NCBI RefSeq assembly: GCF_001039005.1
Contig: NZ_LDWR01000041.1
Span: forward strand, 310,001 to 374,000
Direction of reading: 5' to 3'
DNA: 64,000 bases
Source of the DNA: Burkholderia cepacia
Lineage (GTDB): Bacteria; Pseudomonadota; Gammaproteobacteria; Burkholderiales; Burkholderiaceae
Below the pieces are notes generated by a model, which was given only the letters and a program-made list of their open reading frames with translations, made no database searches and had not been told where the DNA came from. How positions within the stretch are numbered: the stretch's first letter is position 1; the number at the start of each line of letters is the position of its first letter. Position numbers and translations under genes: made by a program. This document shows, in pieces, positions 35,329 through 44,031 of this stretch.

Positions 35329-35871
35329 ATGTCATCAGACAAGAACGATTACACCCTGTGGCTTACCGGTCTGAGCGGCGCCGGCAAGTCAACCCTCTCG
35401 CACGAAATTGCCAGGCAGTTGCGTGCACGCAATGTTCCGACATGCATTCTCGACGGAGACGAATTGCGCGCAGGCGTATCGCCAGATCTCGGCTTCACGC
35501 GCGAAGACCGTACCGAGAACTGTCGTCGCACCGCCGAAATGGCGAAACTGCTCAATAATCAGGGCTTTACGGTAATCGTCGCGCTGATCTCGCCTTACGA
35601 GGCCGATCGGCGGCGGGCACGACAAATCATCGGTGCCGATCGATTCGTCGAGATCTATCTGAAAACCGATATTGCAACTTGTTCCGCGCGTGATCCGAAG
35701 CGCCTCTATGAAAAGGCGATCACGGGCCAGACGACGCAATTTACCGGCATCTCGGATCCATACGAAGTACCGACTGCCCCCGATCTCATCGTAGAAACGG
35801 GCACGCTGGACATTGCCTCCTCGGTAGCGCTCGTCATGAACTTCGAGCGGCAGCGATTCGCGCACGCGTAA
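35329..35871 (+). CDS. cysC: stand-alone adenylylsulfate (APS) kinase
   Basis: Phosphorylates APS to PAPS, 180 aa, cytosolic. The P-loop GLSGAGKS is at 14-21 and DGDELRAG at 42-49. GFTREDRTENCRR, ISPYEADRR, the ARDPKRLYEKA lid and FTGISDPYEVP are the canonical CysC motifs, so it should be active. The gene uses more A/T-ending codons than its neighbours and follows an AT-rich stretch next to tRNA-Val, both signs of horizontal acquisition. No sulfate or sulfotransferase gene is adjacent, but a second PAPS source (cysNC) and a sulfotransferase lie 24-27 kb away. It may make PAPS for sulfonation elsewhere. Confidence 0.9.
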   Translation: MSSDKNDYTLWLTGLSGAGKSTLSHEIARQLRARNVPTCILDGDELRAGVSPDLGFTREDRTENCRRTAEMAKLLNNQGFTVIVALISPYEADRRRARQIIGADRFVEIYLKTDIATCSARDPKRLYEKAITGQTTQFTGISDPYEVPTAPDLIVETGTLDIASSVALVMNFERQRFAHA

Positions 35872-36095
35872 TCTCGCCCCGCCGCCGTTTCGCAGCGGAG
35901 CCACATCCCGTTCCTTTCCCCTGATCAGGCCGATCCAGGAGTTGGCCCGATCACGGCGGACATGCTCCGCGCGGGTCGCCCGCGATCCGAACGCCTGTCC
36001 AGTCCGGCGAAACTCGCCTAAACCTCGGTCGAGCACGATGCAACGTGCTACCCCAAGATCGTGATTGCACGAGCGCCCGGTAAAGCATTGCGCGA

Positions 36096-37493
36096 CTACC
36101 CCACCCGCTCCGCCGTCGCATCGAACGCGCGCCGCGCCTTGTCGACGATCTCGTCGACCTCCGTCTCACGGATCACGAGCGGCGGCGACAGCAACATCCG
36201 GTCGCCGGTCGCACGCATGATCAGGTTGCCGTTGAAGCAGAAGTCGCGGCAGATCGTGCCGATATCGACGGCCGCGCCGAACCGCTCGCGCCGGCCCCGG
36301 TCGCGCGCAAGCTGAACGCCTGCGATCAACCCCGTCCCCGCAATCTCCCCGACGATCGGATGACCACCCAGCGCGTCGCGCAGACGGCGCTGGAAATACG
36401 GCCCGATGTCGTGCTTCACGCGCTCGACGATCCCTTCGTCGCGCAGCAGCTTCAGGTTTGCAACGGCAACGGCCGCGGCGACCGGGTGACCCGAGTACGT
36501 GAGGCCGTGGTTGAATTCGCCGTTGTCGATGATCGGGCGCGCAACACGCTCGTGAATGCCGACCGCCCCCATCGGCACATAACCCGACGTGAGGCCCTTC
36601 GCCATCGTGATCAGATCCGGCTCGAAACCGAAGTGCTGGTGCGCGAACCATTCGCCGGTGCGGCCGAACCCGCCGATCACCTCGTCGGCGACGAGCAGGA
36701 TGTCGTACTTGCGGCAGATCCGCTGGATTTCCGGCCAGTACGTCGACGGCGGGAAGATCACGCCGCCCGCGCCCTGGAACGGCTCGCCGATGAATGCGGC
36801 AACGTTCTCCGCGCCGAGTTCGAGAATCTTCGCTTCGAGTTGCTGCGCACGCGCGAGACCGAACGCTTCCGGTGTTTCGCCCGGCTGCGCTTCACCGAAG
36901 AAATACGGCTGGTCGATATGCACGATGTGCTCGACCTTCGACGGCATCTGCTCGTGCATGTAGCCCATCCCGCCGAGCGTGCCGCCCGCGATCGTCGAGC
37001 CGTGATAACCGTTCTTGCGCGAAATCACGAACTTCTTCTGCGGCTTGCCCTGCACGCGCCAGTACTGGTGCACCAGGCGCAGCACGGTGTCGTTGCCTTC
37101 CGAGCCGCTGTTGCAATAGAAGAAGTGGTTGAAGCCGGCGGGCGTCACTTCCGCGAGCATCGTCGACAGTTCGATCACCGGCGGGTGCGTCGTCTTGAAG
37201 AACGTGTTGTAGAACGGCAGCTCCTGCAGCTGGCGATACGCGGCATCGGCAAGTTCCTTGCGGCCGTAGCCGACGTTCACGCACCAGAGGCCGGCCATCC
37301 CGTCGATGACCTTGTTGCCGTCCGAGTCCCACAGGTAGACGCCGTCGGCCTTCACGATCACGCGGCTGCCCGCGCGGTTCAGCGCGCCCATGTCCGAGAA
37401 CGGGTGGATGTGGTGCGCGGCGTCGAGCGCGCGGTATTCGGTGGTCGAGTGCACGGCCGGCCGCGGCGAGAAGGCTTCGTTTCGATCGATCAT
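36096..37493 (-). CDS. spuC: polyamine (putrescine):pyruvate aminotransferase, class III
   Basis: PLP-dependent omega-aminotransferase of 465 aa. The PLP lysine is K299 in TMAKGLTSGYVPMGAVG, with the D270 motif LLVADEVIGGFGRTG and the SGSEGNDT cofactor loop at 129-136. Length and sequence style match the Pseudomonas SpuC/putrescine aminotransferase group. The ATG at 37493 has GGAG seven bases upstream. It is last in the puuD-puuA-spuC operon, 26 bp after puuA. It would turn putrescine into aminobutyraldehyde. Other omega-amine substrates are possible. Confidence 0.85.
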   Translation of the reverse strand: MIDRNEAFSPRPAVHSTTEYRALDAAHHIHPFSDMGALNRAGSRVIVKADGVYLWDSDGNKVIDGMAGLWCVNVGYGRKELADAAYRQLQELPFYNTFFKTTHPPVIELSTMLAEVTPAGFNHFFYCNSGSEGNDTVLRLVHQYWRVQGKPQKKFVISRKNGYHGSTIAGGTLGGMGYMHEQMPSKVEHIVHIDQPYFFGEAQPGETPEAFGLARAQQLEAKILELGAENVAAFIGEPFQGAGGVIFPPSTYWPEIQRICRKYDILLVADEVIGGFGRTGEWFAHQHFGFEPDLITMAKGLTSGYVPMGAVGIHERVARPIIDNGEFNHGLTYSGHPVAAAVAVANLKLLRDEGIVERVKHDIGPYFQRRLRDALGGHPIVGEIAGTGLIAGVQLARDRGRRERFGAAVDIGTICRDFCFNGNLIMRATGDRMLLSPPLVIRETEVDEIVDKARRAFDATAERVG

Positions 37494-37519
37494 GTTTTCT
37501 CCGGATAACAGTGCCGCAC

Positions 37520-38857
37520 TCATACGTGCAGCAGCAGATGCCTGCGCTCCCACGAGCTGATCACGCGGAAGAACGCTTCGTATTCGGTTTCCTTCAGCGC
37601 CAGGTAGGCCTTCACGAACTTGTCGCCGAGAATGCCGGCGAGCGGCTCGCACGCGGCCATCAGCGAAATGCCCTCCTCGAGGTTGCGCGGCAGCTGGTAC
37701 GGCAGGTCGTAGCCGTCCGATGCGATCGGTTCGGTCGGCGCGAGCTGCTGCGTCATCCCGAGATAGCCGGCGGCGAGCGTCGCCGCGAACGCGAGGTACG
37801 GGTTGCAGTCGACGCCGGGAATCCGGTTCTCGATGCGTCGCGCCACCGGGCTCGACTGCGGGATGCGGAAGCCGACCGTGCGGTTGTCGTAACCCCACTG
37901 CACGTTGATCGGCGCGGCCATGAAGCGCGACAGCCGGCGATACGAGTTGATGTACGGCGCGAAGATCGGCATCAGCGCCGGCGTGTATTTCTGCAAGCCC
38001 GCGAGATAGCTGTGGAACAGCGGCGACACGACGCCGTCTTGTTCGGCGAACAGGTTGCGCCCCGTGTGCAGATCCGCGAGGCTCTGGTGGATGTGCATCG
38101 CGGACCCCGGCTCGCCTTCCATCGGCTTGGCCATGAACGTCGCGTACATGTTGTGACGCAGCGCGGCCTCGCGCACCGTGCGCTTGAACAGGAACACCTG
38201 GTCGGCCAGCGGCAGCGCGTCGCCGTGCACGAAGTTGATCTCCATCTGCGCGGCGCCGACTTCATGGATCAGCGTCTCGATATCGAGGCCCTGCATGTCG
38301 CAGTACTCGTAGATATCCTCGAACAGCGGATCGAACTCGTTGACGGCCTCGATCGAATACGACTGGCGGCCGGTCTCCGCGCGTCCCGTGCGGCCGACCG
38401 GCGGACGCAGCGGCAAGTCGGGGTCCTTGTTCATGTCGACGAGATAGAACTCGAGTTCGGGCGCGACGACGGGCTTCCAGCCCTGCGCCTTGTACAGGTC
38501 GAGCACGTGGCGCAGCACGTAGCGCGGCGAGATCTCGACCGGTGAGCCGTCGAAATGCACGCAGTCGTGGATCACCTGCGCGGTCGGATCGACGGCCCAC
38601 GGGATCAGGCAGATCGTCGCGGGATCGGGCACGCACACCATGTCGGGATCGGTCACGCCGGTCAGCGTGCCGTCCTCCGGATAGTCGCCGGTGACGGTCT
38701 GCACCATCACGGCCTGCGGCAGGCGCATCGATTCGCCTGATTCGAACTTGTTGCGCGGAATGATCTTGCCGCGCGCGATGCCGGCCATGTCGGGAATGAT
38801 CGCCTCGACCTCGGTGATGCGGTGCTGTCGCAGGAATTCGCTCAGTTCGGGTTGCAT
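37520..38857 (-). CDS. puuA: gamma-glutamylpolyamine synthetase (glutamine synthetase-like PuuA/SpuI)
   Basis: Glutamine synthetase-fold ligase (445 aa) joining glutamate to putrescine or another amine. It differs from GlnA: it starts MQPELSEFLRQHRITEVEAIIPDMAG, has APELEFYLVD and HEVGAAQMEINF, and keeps MHIHQSL. It lacks the adenylylation NLYDLP segment. It sits between puuD (12 bp upstream) and spuC. In this operon both an aminotransferase and a gamma-glutamylation enzyme are present, so putrescine can be consumed by either route. Confidence 0.88.
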   Translation of the reverse strand: MQPELSEFLRQHRITEVEAIIPDMAGIARGKIIPRNKFESGESMRLPQAVMVQTVTGDYPEDGTLTGVTDPDMVCVPDPATICLIPWAVDPTAQVIHDCVHFDGSPVEISPRYVLRHVLDLYKAQGWKPVVAPELEFYLVDMNKDPDLPLRPPVGRTGRAETGRQSYSIEAVNEFDPLFEDIYEYCDMQGLDIETLIHEVGAAQMEINFVHGDALPLADQVFLFKRTVREAALRHNMYATFMAKPMEGEPGSAMHIHQSLADLHTGRNLFAEQDGVVSPLFHSYLAGLQKYTPALMPIFAPYINSYRRLSRFMAAPINVQWGYDNRTVGFRIPQSSPVARRIENRIPGVDCNPYLAFAATLAAGYLGMTQQLAPTEPIASDGYDLPYQLPRNLEEGISLMAACEPLAGILGDKFVKAYLALKETEYEAFFRVISSWERRHLLLHV

Positions 38858-38869
38858 GATCGGCCTCTT

Positions 38870-39676
38870 TCAGTCGACGTCGGATGCGGCGGGCGACGGC
38901 ATGTCGCCGCCCGCCGCATGAATGCGGTGCGTCATGCGTGCGCGGCACGCCGCGCCAAATGCCGCGAAGATGTCGCGCGACAGCGGCTGTTCCGCGAAGC
39001 GCCATTCGGGATGCCACTGCACGCCGAGCGCGAACGCGCGCGCGCCGCGCACGCTGATGGCCTCGACCAGTCCGTCGGGCGCGCTGGCTTCGACGGCGAG
39101 CCCCGCGCCGAGGCGTGCGATGCCCTGGTCGTGCAGCGAGTTGACCGTCGCTTCGTGCGCGCCGCGCGCGACCCGCTGCAGCAGGCCGCCCGGCGCGAGC
39201 TGCACGACGTGCGCGGGGCCGTACTGCCGTTCGAGCGGATCGGCCGGCCGTTCGCGATGGTCGTCGAAACCGTGGGTCGCATGCAGCCGCTGATGCAGCG
39301 TACCGCCGTAAGCGACGTTCAGTTCCTGCATGCCGCGGCAGATCGCGAGCACGGGCACGCCGGCTTCGATCGCCGCGCGGATCAGCGGCAGCGCGGTCGC
39401 ATCGCGCGCGGGATCGTGCAGCGTGTCGGGCGCGCTCGCGTCACCGCCGTAATGATGCGGCTCGACGTTCGAGTAGCTGCCGGTAAACAGCAGCCCGTCG
39501 ACCGCCGCGACGATCGCGTCGGCCGGCTGGCGCGCGCCGAGCGCGGGCAGCACGAATGCAAGCGCGCCGGCGCCGTCGACGAGCGCGGCCAGGTACTTCT
39601 CGCCCGCCGTGTGATTCGGATGCGCACCGCGCAGGATACGGTCGGCGGTGACGGCTACGATCGGGCGCGCACGCAT
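38870..39676 (-). CDS. puuD: gamma-glutamyl-gamma-aminobutyrate hydrolase (class I glutamine amidotransferase-like)
   Basis: Hydrolyses gamma-glutamyl-GABA to glutamate and GABA. Its 268 aa (E. coli PuuD 254) have the nucleophile C113 in LAICRGMQE and the His-Glu pair H222/E224 in GVQWHPEW. The start MRARPIVAVT at 39676 has GGAGAG upstream and is preferred over an in-frame ATG at 39757. It is first in the operon. The oxidase PuuB and dehydrogenase PuuC are not in the window and would be needed from elsewhere. Confidence 0.9.
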   Translation of the reverse strand: MRARPIVAVTADRILRGAHPNHTAGEKYLAALVDGAGALAFVLPALGARQPADAIVAAVDGLLFTGSYSNVEPHHYGGDASAPDTLHDPARDATALPLIRAAIEAGVPVLAICRGMQELNVAYGGTLHQRLHATHGFDDHRERPADPLERQYGPAHVVQLAPGGLLQRVARGAHEATVNSLHDQGIARLGAGLAVEASAPDGLVEAISVRGARAFALGVQWHPEWRFAEQPLSRDIFAAFGAACRARMTHRIHAAGGDMPSPAASDVD

Positions 39677-40292
39677 GGACGTCTCTCCGGGAATGGCGCG
39701 CGGCACGTCCGCGCGCGGGACGATGAAGGTCCGCGATCGCGCCCCACGCCTGCACAACCACGCAGCGCGTGTGCAGGCGCGATCCTGCCGCGCGGACGAT
39801 GCGGCAACAGGCGGTGCGAACCGGGACGAAAGCGGAAAAGGACGCTAGGGCAACAACGATGCGCTGCCGTCGCACTGCACCGCGCTGAACACGTGCGCGG
39901 TCACGAGATTGAAGCGGCGCAGGCCGCGATGGGAAATGGCGAAGAAACGAGGCTCGCTCAAAGGGGCGGCACGCGTGCCGCGTTCAGCATGCCGGATCGG
40001 CCCGGCCTGAGGCGGCGCGCCCGCCGACGGACTTCGCGTCCGGCGTATCGAAGGGCTGGCGGCTTTCACGATCGTACTCGACTGACTGATGGATGCAGGA
40101 CACGTGTCGCGATCAAGCGCATGCGGCAATGCCGCGCGGCGACACGTCGGCAAGGTATCTCGCGACGGATTCCGGTGCGGCGCGGCCGTGGCCTCGCCGC
40201 CGGTACGCGCGTGACGACTCCCTGACATTCAGCTTATATCACCTAAAAATTGCGTCAAATTTTCAGGTATCGACGACGACATCGATCAGACG
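39677..40292. other. long intergenic region upstream of puuD
   Basis: About 615 bp between the polyamine operon and the hut terminator. It holds an operator-like palindrome at 40241-40268 and must contain the puuD promoter. A 127-codon minus-strand frame (39845-40228) has no domain, an Arg/Ser/Pro-rich composition and no Shine-Dalgarno sequence, so I do not call it. I see no RNA gene. Confidence 0.5.
40241..40268. promoter_or_regulatory. near-perfect 28-bp palindrome (operator candidate)
   Basis: ACCTAAAAATT and AATTTTCAGGT flank a 6-bp GCGTCA spacer: 11-bp arms with one mismatch, very AT-rich against the background. On the minus strand a TTGACG lies inside it, so a repressor bound here would cover a -35. 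It is about 570 bp upstream of puuD, so the link to that operon is not certain. Confidence 0.5.
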
Positions 40293-40328
40293 AAAAAAAA
40301 CGGCATCGATCGCCGGGATCGATGCCGT
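40293..40328 (-). terminator. terminator of the hut operon
   Basis: On the minus strand ACGGCATCGATC / GATCGATGCCGT (12-bp perfect stem, 5-nt loop) is followed by eight T. It lies 88 bp after the hutG stop. Confidence 0.92.
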
Positions 40329-40415
40329 GTTGTGCATTGCGTCGGGGCGCGCGCTGCGCGCAGACGGGCTGCCGCCCGCTGTTTCGCCGCGCCGCCGCAC
40401 GCGGCCGGCCCGCGC

Positions 40416-41213
40416 TCAGCGATGCGCGAGCGCGGTTTCGACGAGTGTCTGCAGCAGCGGCACAATCCGCGCTGCACGCGCTTCGTCGTAGGCGTACGGG
40501 CGCGTCTCTTCCATGTAGGTGATCTGCGACAGCTCGAGCTGCACGGCTTCGACGCCGGTGTCGGGCACACCGTAGTGACGCGTGATGTAGCCGCCCTTGA
40601 AGCGCCCGTTCGCGACGGCCGTATAACCGCCGTGCTCGAGCACGCGCGCGGCCAGCGCCTCCGCGAGACCGGGCGCGGCACTCGCGCCGCTCGACGTGCC
40701 GAAGTTGAAGTCCGGCAGGCGACCGTCGAAGAAGCGCGGCACGTGCGAGCGGATCGAATGCGCTTCCCACACGAGCACGCGGCCGTGCTCGCGCTTCAGG
40801 CGCGCGACCTCGCGCTGCAGCGCGTCGTGATACGGAAGCCAGTAGCGGTCGCGGCGACGCATGATCTCGTCGTTGCCGGGCAGCGCGTTCGCCGGATAGA
40901 GCGGCGCCTTGTCGAACGTATCGACCGGCACGAGCCCCGTCGTGTCCTGACCCGGATACAGGTTCTCGTTGTCGGGCGGGCGGTTCAGGTCGACGACGTA
41001 ACGCGCATGCGACGGGACGAGAATCGATGCGCCGAGGTCCGCCGCGAATCCGTACAGCCGCTCGAGATGCCAGTCGCAATCGTCGACGAAGCGCGCGTCT
41101 TCCGTCATCGTCGCGGCGATGTCGTCGGGGATGTGCGTGCCTGCGTGCGGAATCGAGATCAGCAGCGGCAGCGTGCCCTGCTTCAGCGTGAATACAGCCG
41201 GTTGTTCAGTCAT
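40416..41213 (-). CDS. hutG: N-formylglutamate deformylase
   Basis: Final step of the five-step histidine pathway, giving glutamate and formate. It is 265 aa. The start ISIPHAGTHIPDDI, the RYVVDLNRPPDNENLYPGQ block and WEAHSIRSHVP are typical of this zinc-dependent family. It is the last gene of the hut operon, 59 bp after hutF, and is followed by a strong terminator. Its pairing with hutF shows the organism uses the deiminase/deformylase branch rather than formiminoglutamase. Confidence 0.93.
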   Translation of the reverse strand: MTEQPAVFTLKQGTLPLLISIPHAGTHIPDDIAATMTEDARFVDDCDWHLERLYGFAADLGASILVPSHARYVVDLNRPPDNENLYPGQDTTGLVPVDTFDKAPLYPANALPGNDEIMRRRDRYWLPYHDALQREVARLKREHGRVLVWEAHSIRSHVPRFFDGRLPDFNFGTSSGASAAPGLAEALAARVLEHGGYTAVANGRFKGGYITRHYGVPDTGVEAVQLELSQITYMEETRPYAYDEARAARIVPLLQTLVETALAHR

Positions 41214-41272
41214 GTGGCATCACCGTAAGGGTCTGCCGACGCACGCGCGCGGCGTGCGCCGGTTGCCGCGCG

Positions 41273-42649
41273 TCAGCGCAGCAGTTGCGCCAGTGCGGCG
41301 CGGTAGTCGGCATACGCGACGGCTTCGTCGCGATGGCGGCGGCCGCTCACGACGCGTTCGCCGCCGGTGTAGACGTCGAGCACGGGCGTCTCGCCATGCT
41401 CGGCGAACACGATACCCGACAGCCAGGACGCGCTGTCGTGTTCGGCGATCGCCGGATGGTCGGGATCGAGCACGAGCCAGTCGGCGCGGCAGCCTTCGCG
41501 CAGCGCACCGACGCGTCGCCCGCTGGCCTGCGCGCCGCCCGCGAGCGATGCGTCGAACAGGCGATCGGCGACATGCGCCTGCGTGTCGCTCGCCAGCACG
41601 TTGCGCGCGCGGTGCACGAGCCGTTGCCCGTATTCGAGCAGGCGCAGCTCGGCGCGCCAGTCGACCGACGCGTGGCTGTCCGAGCCGACGCCGATCACGC
41701 CGCCCTGCGCGAGATAGTCGACCGCCGGGAACACGCCGTCGCCGAGGTTCGCTTCGGTCGTCAGGCACAGGCCGGCGACCGCGCGACGCTTCGCGAGCGC
41801 CGCCGTTTCGGCCGCGTCGACGTGCGTCGCGTGCACGAGGCACCAGCGCGCATCGACGTCGAAGCGATCCAGAAGCCATTGGACGGGGCGCGCGCCGTAG
41901 GCACGAACGCAGTCGTCGACTTCGGCCGTCTGTTCGGCGATATGGATATGCACGGGTGCATCGCCGGGCAGGCCCTCGAGCAGCACGCGCAGCCCGTTCT
42001 CGGACACCGCGCGCAGCGAGTGCGGCGCGACGCCGTAGCGCAGCCCGCCGTGCTCGGGCGCAGTGCGGCGCATCGCATCGAGCAGTTCGAGCAGGCCGTC
42101 GGGTGTGTTGATGAAGCGGCGCTGGTCGTCGCGCGGCGGCTTGTTGCCGAAGCCGGCGAACTGGTACGACACGGGCAGCATCGTGATGCCGATGCCGGCC
42201 GAGCGCGCGGCATCGACCACGCGCGTGCCGAGCTCCGCGATCTGCGGATAGCGCGAGCCGTCCTGCGTGTGATGCACGTAGTGGAATTCGCACACCGACG
42301 TGTAGCCGCACTTGAGCATCTCGACATACAGCCAGCGCGCGATCGCCGCGAGCGCGTCGGGCGTGATCTTCAGCGCGAAGCGGTACATCAGGTCGCGCCA
42401 ACTCCAGAAGCTGTCGGCGGGATTCGCGCGGTATTCGGTGAGCCCCGCCATCGCGCGCTGGAATGCGTGCGAATGCAGGTTCGGCATGCCGGGCATCACC
42501 GGCCCGGCCGCACGCGCAACGCCTGCCGGCGCGTCGGTGTCGGGCGTCACTTCGGTCAGCGTGCCGGCCGCGTCCCAGCGCAGCAGCACATTGCGGCGCC
42601 AGCCATCGGGCAGGTAGGCATGGTCCGCGAACAACAGGGTGTCGGTCAT
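41273..42649 (-). CDS. hutF: formimidoylglutamate deiminase
   Basis: Amidohydrolase-superfamily enzyme (458 aa) converting formiminoglutamate to formylglutamate and ammonia. Metal-binding signatures include MPNLHSHAFQRAMAG and later SDSHASVDWRAELRLLEYGQRL. AAGGA lies eight bases before the ATG at 42649. The leader between hutI and this gene carries two related hairpins, the second ending just before the Shine-Dalgarno sequence. A 31-codon upstream frame has a stop that overlaps this start (ATGA). These features may set HutF translation apart from the rest of the operon. Confidence 0.94.
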   Translation of the reverse strand: MTDTLLFADHAYLPDGWRRNVLLRWDAAGTLTEVTPDTDAPAGVARAAGPVMPGMPNLHSHAFQRAMAGLTEYRANPADSFWSWRDLMYRFALKITPDALAAIARWLYVEMLKCGYTSVCEFHYVHHTQDGSRYPQIAELGTRVVDAARSAGIGITMLPVSYQFAGFGNKPPRDDQRRFINTPDGLLELLDAMRRTAPEHGGLRYGVAPHSLRAVSENGLRVLLEGLPGDAPVHIHIAEQTAEVDDCVRAYGARPVQWLLDRFDVDARWCLVHATHVDAAETAALAKRRAVAGLCLTTEANLGDGVFPAVDYLAQGGVIGVGSDSHASVDWRAELRLLEYGQRLVHRARNVLASDTQAHVADRLFDASLAGGAQASGRRVGALREGCRADWLVLDPDHPAIAEHDSASWLSGIVFAEHGETPVLDVYTGGERVVSGRRHRDEAVAYADYRAALAQLLR

Positions 42650-42741
42650 TGCGATTCCTTATTGACCAGAATCGACGCGCCAGCGTTGGATCTGGTCCCA
42701 TTCCACGGTTGGCAGCGGCAGGCGCATCGGCGCTTGCTCAT
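42646..42741 (-). CDS. possible 31-residue leader peptide coupled to hutF
   Basis: An ATG at 42741 preceded by ACGGGGC opens 31 codons beginning MSKRRCACRCQPW. They end at a TGA that overlaps the hutF ATG by two bases. Three cysteines and several arginines in the first ten residues resemble known regulatory Cys-rich leader peptides, though I cannot assign a family. The frame runs through the second hairpin, so its translation would open that structure. Other short frames cross the same stretch, and coding is unproven. Confidence 0.3.
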   Translation of the reverse strand: MSKRRCACRCQPWNGTRSNAGASILVNKESQ

Positions 42742-42798
42742 GCCCCGTTGCAGTCGACCAGACCGCAACGCGCTTCAGCGCTGGGTCCGGTCCCGTGC
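42664..42798 (-). repeat. paired hairpins in the hutI-hutF leader (two repeat units)
   Basis: Two diverged copies (42756-42798 and 42664-42703, read on the minus strand) start GCACGGGACC and GAATGGGACC. Arms are ACCGGAC/GTCTGGT, with a G-T pair, and ACCAGA/TCTGGT. The loops are AGCGCTGAAGCGCGTTG and AACGCTGGCGCGTCG. The second hairpin ends five bases before the hutF AAGGA. The loop GCTGAAGCGC resembles the GCTAAAGCGC loop of the hairpin pair upstream of the alpha/beta hydrolase gene (51748-51840). Confidence 0.6.
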
Positions 42799-42803
42799 AA
42801 AAA

Positions 42804-44027
42804 CTATCCGTTCATCCGGCGAAACACGGTGGTCCCGCCGCGTACGACTTGCTCGCACAGCGGCCGGCCGATCCAGTACGCAAGCTCCGCCAGCGAGCCG
42901 ACCGACCACACGGCGAAGTCGGCCTGGCGACCGACCTCGAGCGCGCCGTGGCGATCCGCGCGGCCGAGCGCCGCGGCCGCATGGCGCGTCACGCCCTGCA
43001 GTACCTCGGGCACCGTCATGCGGAACAGCGTGCAGCCGAGGTTCAGCGTCAGCAGCAGCGATTCGAGCGGCGACGTGCCGGGGTTGTGATCGGTCGCGAG
43101 CGCGATCGGCACGCCGTGCTTGCGCAGCAGCTCGATCGGCGGCAGTTGGGTTTCGCGGATGAAGTAGTACGCGCCGGGCAGCAGCACGGCGACCGTACCG
43201 GCCGCCTTCATTGCCTCGATGCCGGCTTCGTCGAGAAATTCGAGGTGATCGGCGGACAGCGCGCGATAGCGCGCGGCGAGCGCCGTGCCGCCCGCGTTCG
43301 ACAGTTGCTCCGCATGCAGCTTCACGGGCAGCCCGCGCCGCGTCGCGGCCTCGAACACGCGCTCGGTCTGCGCGAGCGAAAAGCCGATGCGCTCGCAGAA
43401 CACGTCGACCGCGTCGACGAGGCCCTCGTCGGCCAGCGCCGGCAGCATCCGGTCGCACACTTCGTCGATATACGCGTCCGCGCGGCCCGCATATTCGGGC
43501 GGCAGCGCGTGCGCGCCGAGGAAGGTTGTATAAACGGTGACCGGAAAACGTTCGCCGAGCTGGCGCGCGACGCGCAGCATCTTGCGCTCGCTCGCGAGGT
43601 CGAGCCCGTAGCCCGACTTGATCTCGATCGCGGTCACGCCTTCGGCGAGCAGCGGCTGCAGGCGCGCGGCGGCCTGCACGAACAGTGCCGTCTCGTCGGC
43701 CGCGCGCGTCGCGCGCACCGTCGACACGATCCCGCCGCCCTGCCGCGCGATTTCCTCGTAGCTGACGCCCGCGAGACGCTGCGCGAATTCGTCGGCACGC
43801 GTGCCGCCGTACACGAGGTGCGTATGGCAGTCGACGAGGCCCGGCGTCACCCACGCGCCATGCAGATCCTCGCGCTGCCAGTGCGCATAACCGTGCGGCA
43901 GCGCGGACAGCGCGCCGAACCAGACGATCGTGCCGGTTTCGTCGACGGCGATCGCCGCGTCGTCGATCGTCTCGTCGGGATGGCCGTGCGGACACAGCCT
44001 CAGGTGATGCCAGACAGTCGGTTTCAT
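42804..44027 (-). CDS. hutI: imidazolonepropionase
   Basis: Third enzyme of histidine breakdown, hydrolysing imidazolone-5-propionate to formiminoglutamate. It is 407 aa, an amidohydrolase with the metal motif VDCHTHLVYGGTR, KSGYGLD, KLHAEQLSN and ATDHNPGTSP. It starts four bases after hutD ends, so translation is probably coupled. A 154-bp gap with the paired hairpins separates it from hutF. Confidence 0.96.
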   Translation of the reverse strand: MKPTVWHHLRLCPHGHPDETIDDAAIAVDETGTIVWFGALSALPHGYAHWQREDLHGAWVTPGLVDCHTHLVYGGTRADEFAQRLAGVSYEEIARQGGGIVSTVRATRAADETALFVQAAARLQPLLAEGVTAIEIKSGYGLDLASERKMLRVARQLGERFPVTVYTTFLGAHALPPEYAGRADAYIDEVCDRMLPALADEGLVDAVDVFCERIGFSLAQTERVFEAATRRGLPVKLHAEQLSNAGGTALAARYRALSADHLEFLDEAGIEAMKAAGTVAVLLPGAYYFIRETQLPPIELLRKHGVPIALATDHNPGTSPLESLLLTLNLGCTLFRMTVPEVLQGVTRHAAAALGRADRHGALEVGRQADFAVWSVGSLAELAYWIGRPLCEQVVRGGTTVFRRMNG

Positions 44028-44031
44028 GCGT

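Noticed and set aside
35073..35342. 89-codon minus-strand frame in the AT-rich region before cysC
   Set aside because: No ribosome binding site or family features, and it overlaps the cysC start. Its unusual composition reflects the local AT content.
34600..35900. Genomic island integrated at tRNA-Val
   Set aside because: No integrase and no duplicate of the tRNA 3' end is found downstream in the window, so only an old acquired remnant can be suggested.
39845..40228. 127-codon minus-strand frame upstream of puuD
   Set aside because: Arg/Ser/Pro-rich composition without a domain, no Shine-Dalgarno sequence and codon bias of a GC-rich shadow frame. Left as non-coding.
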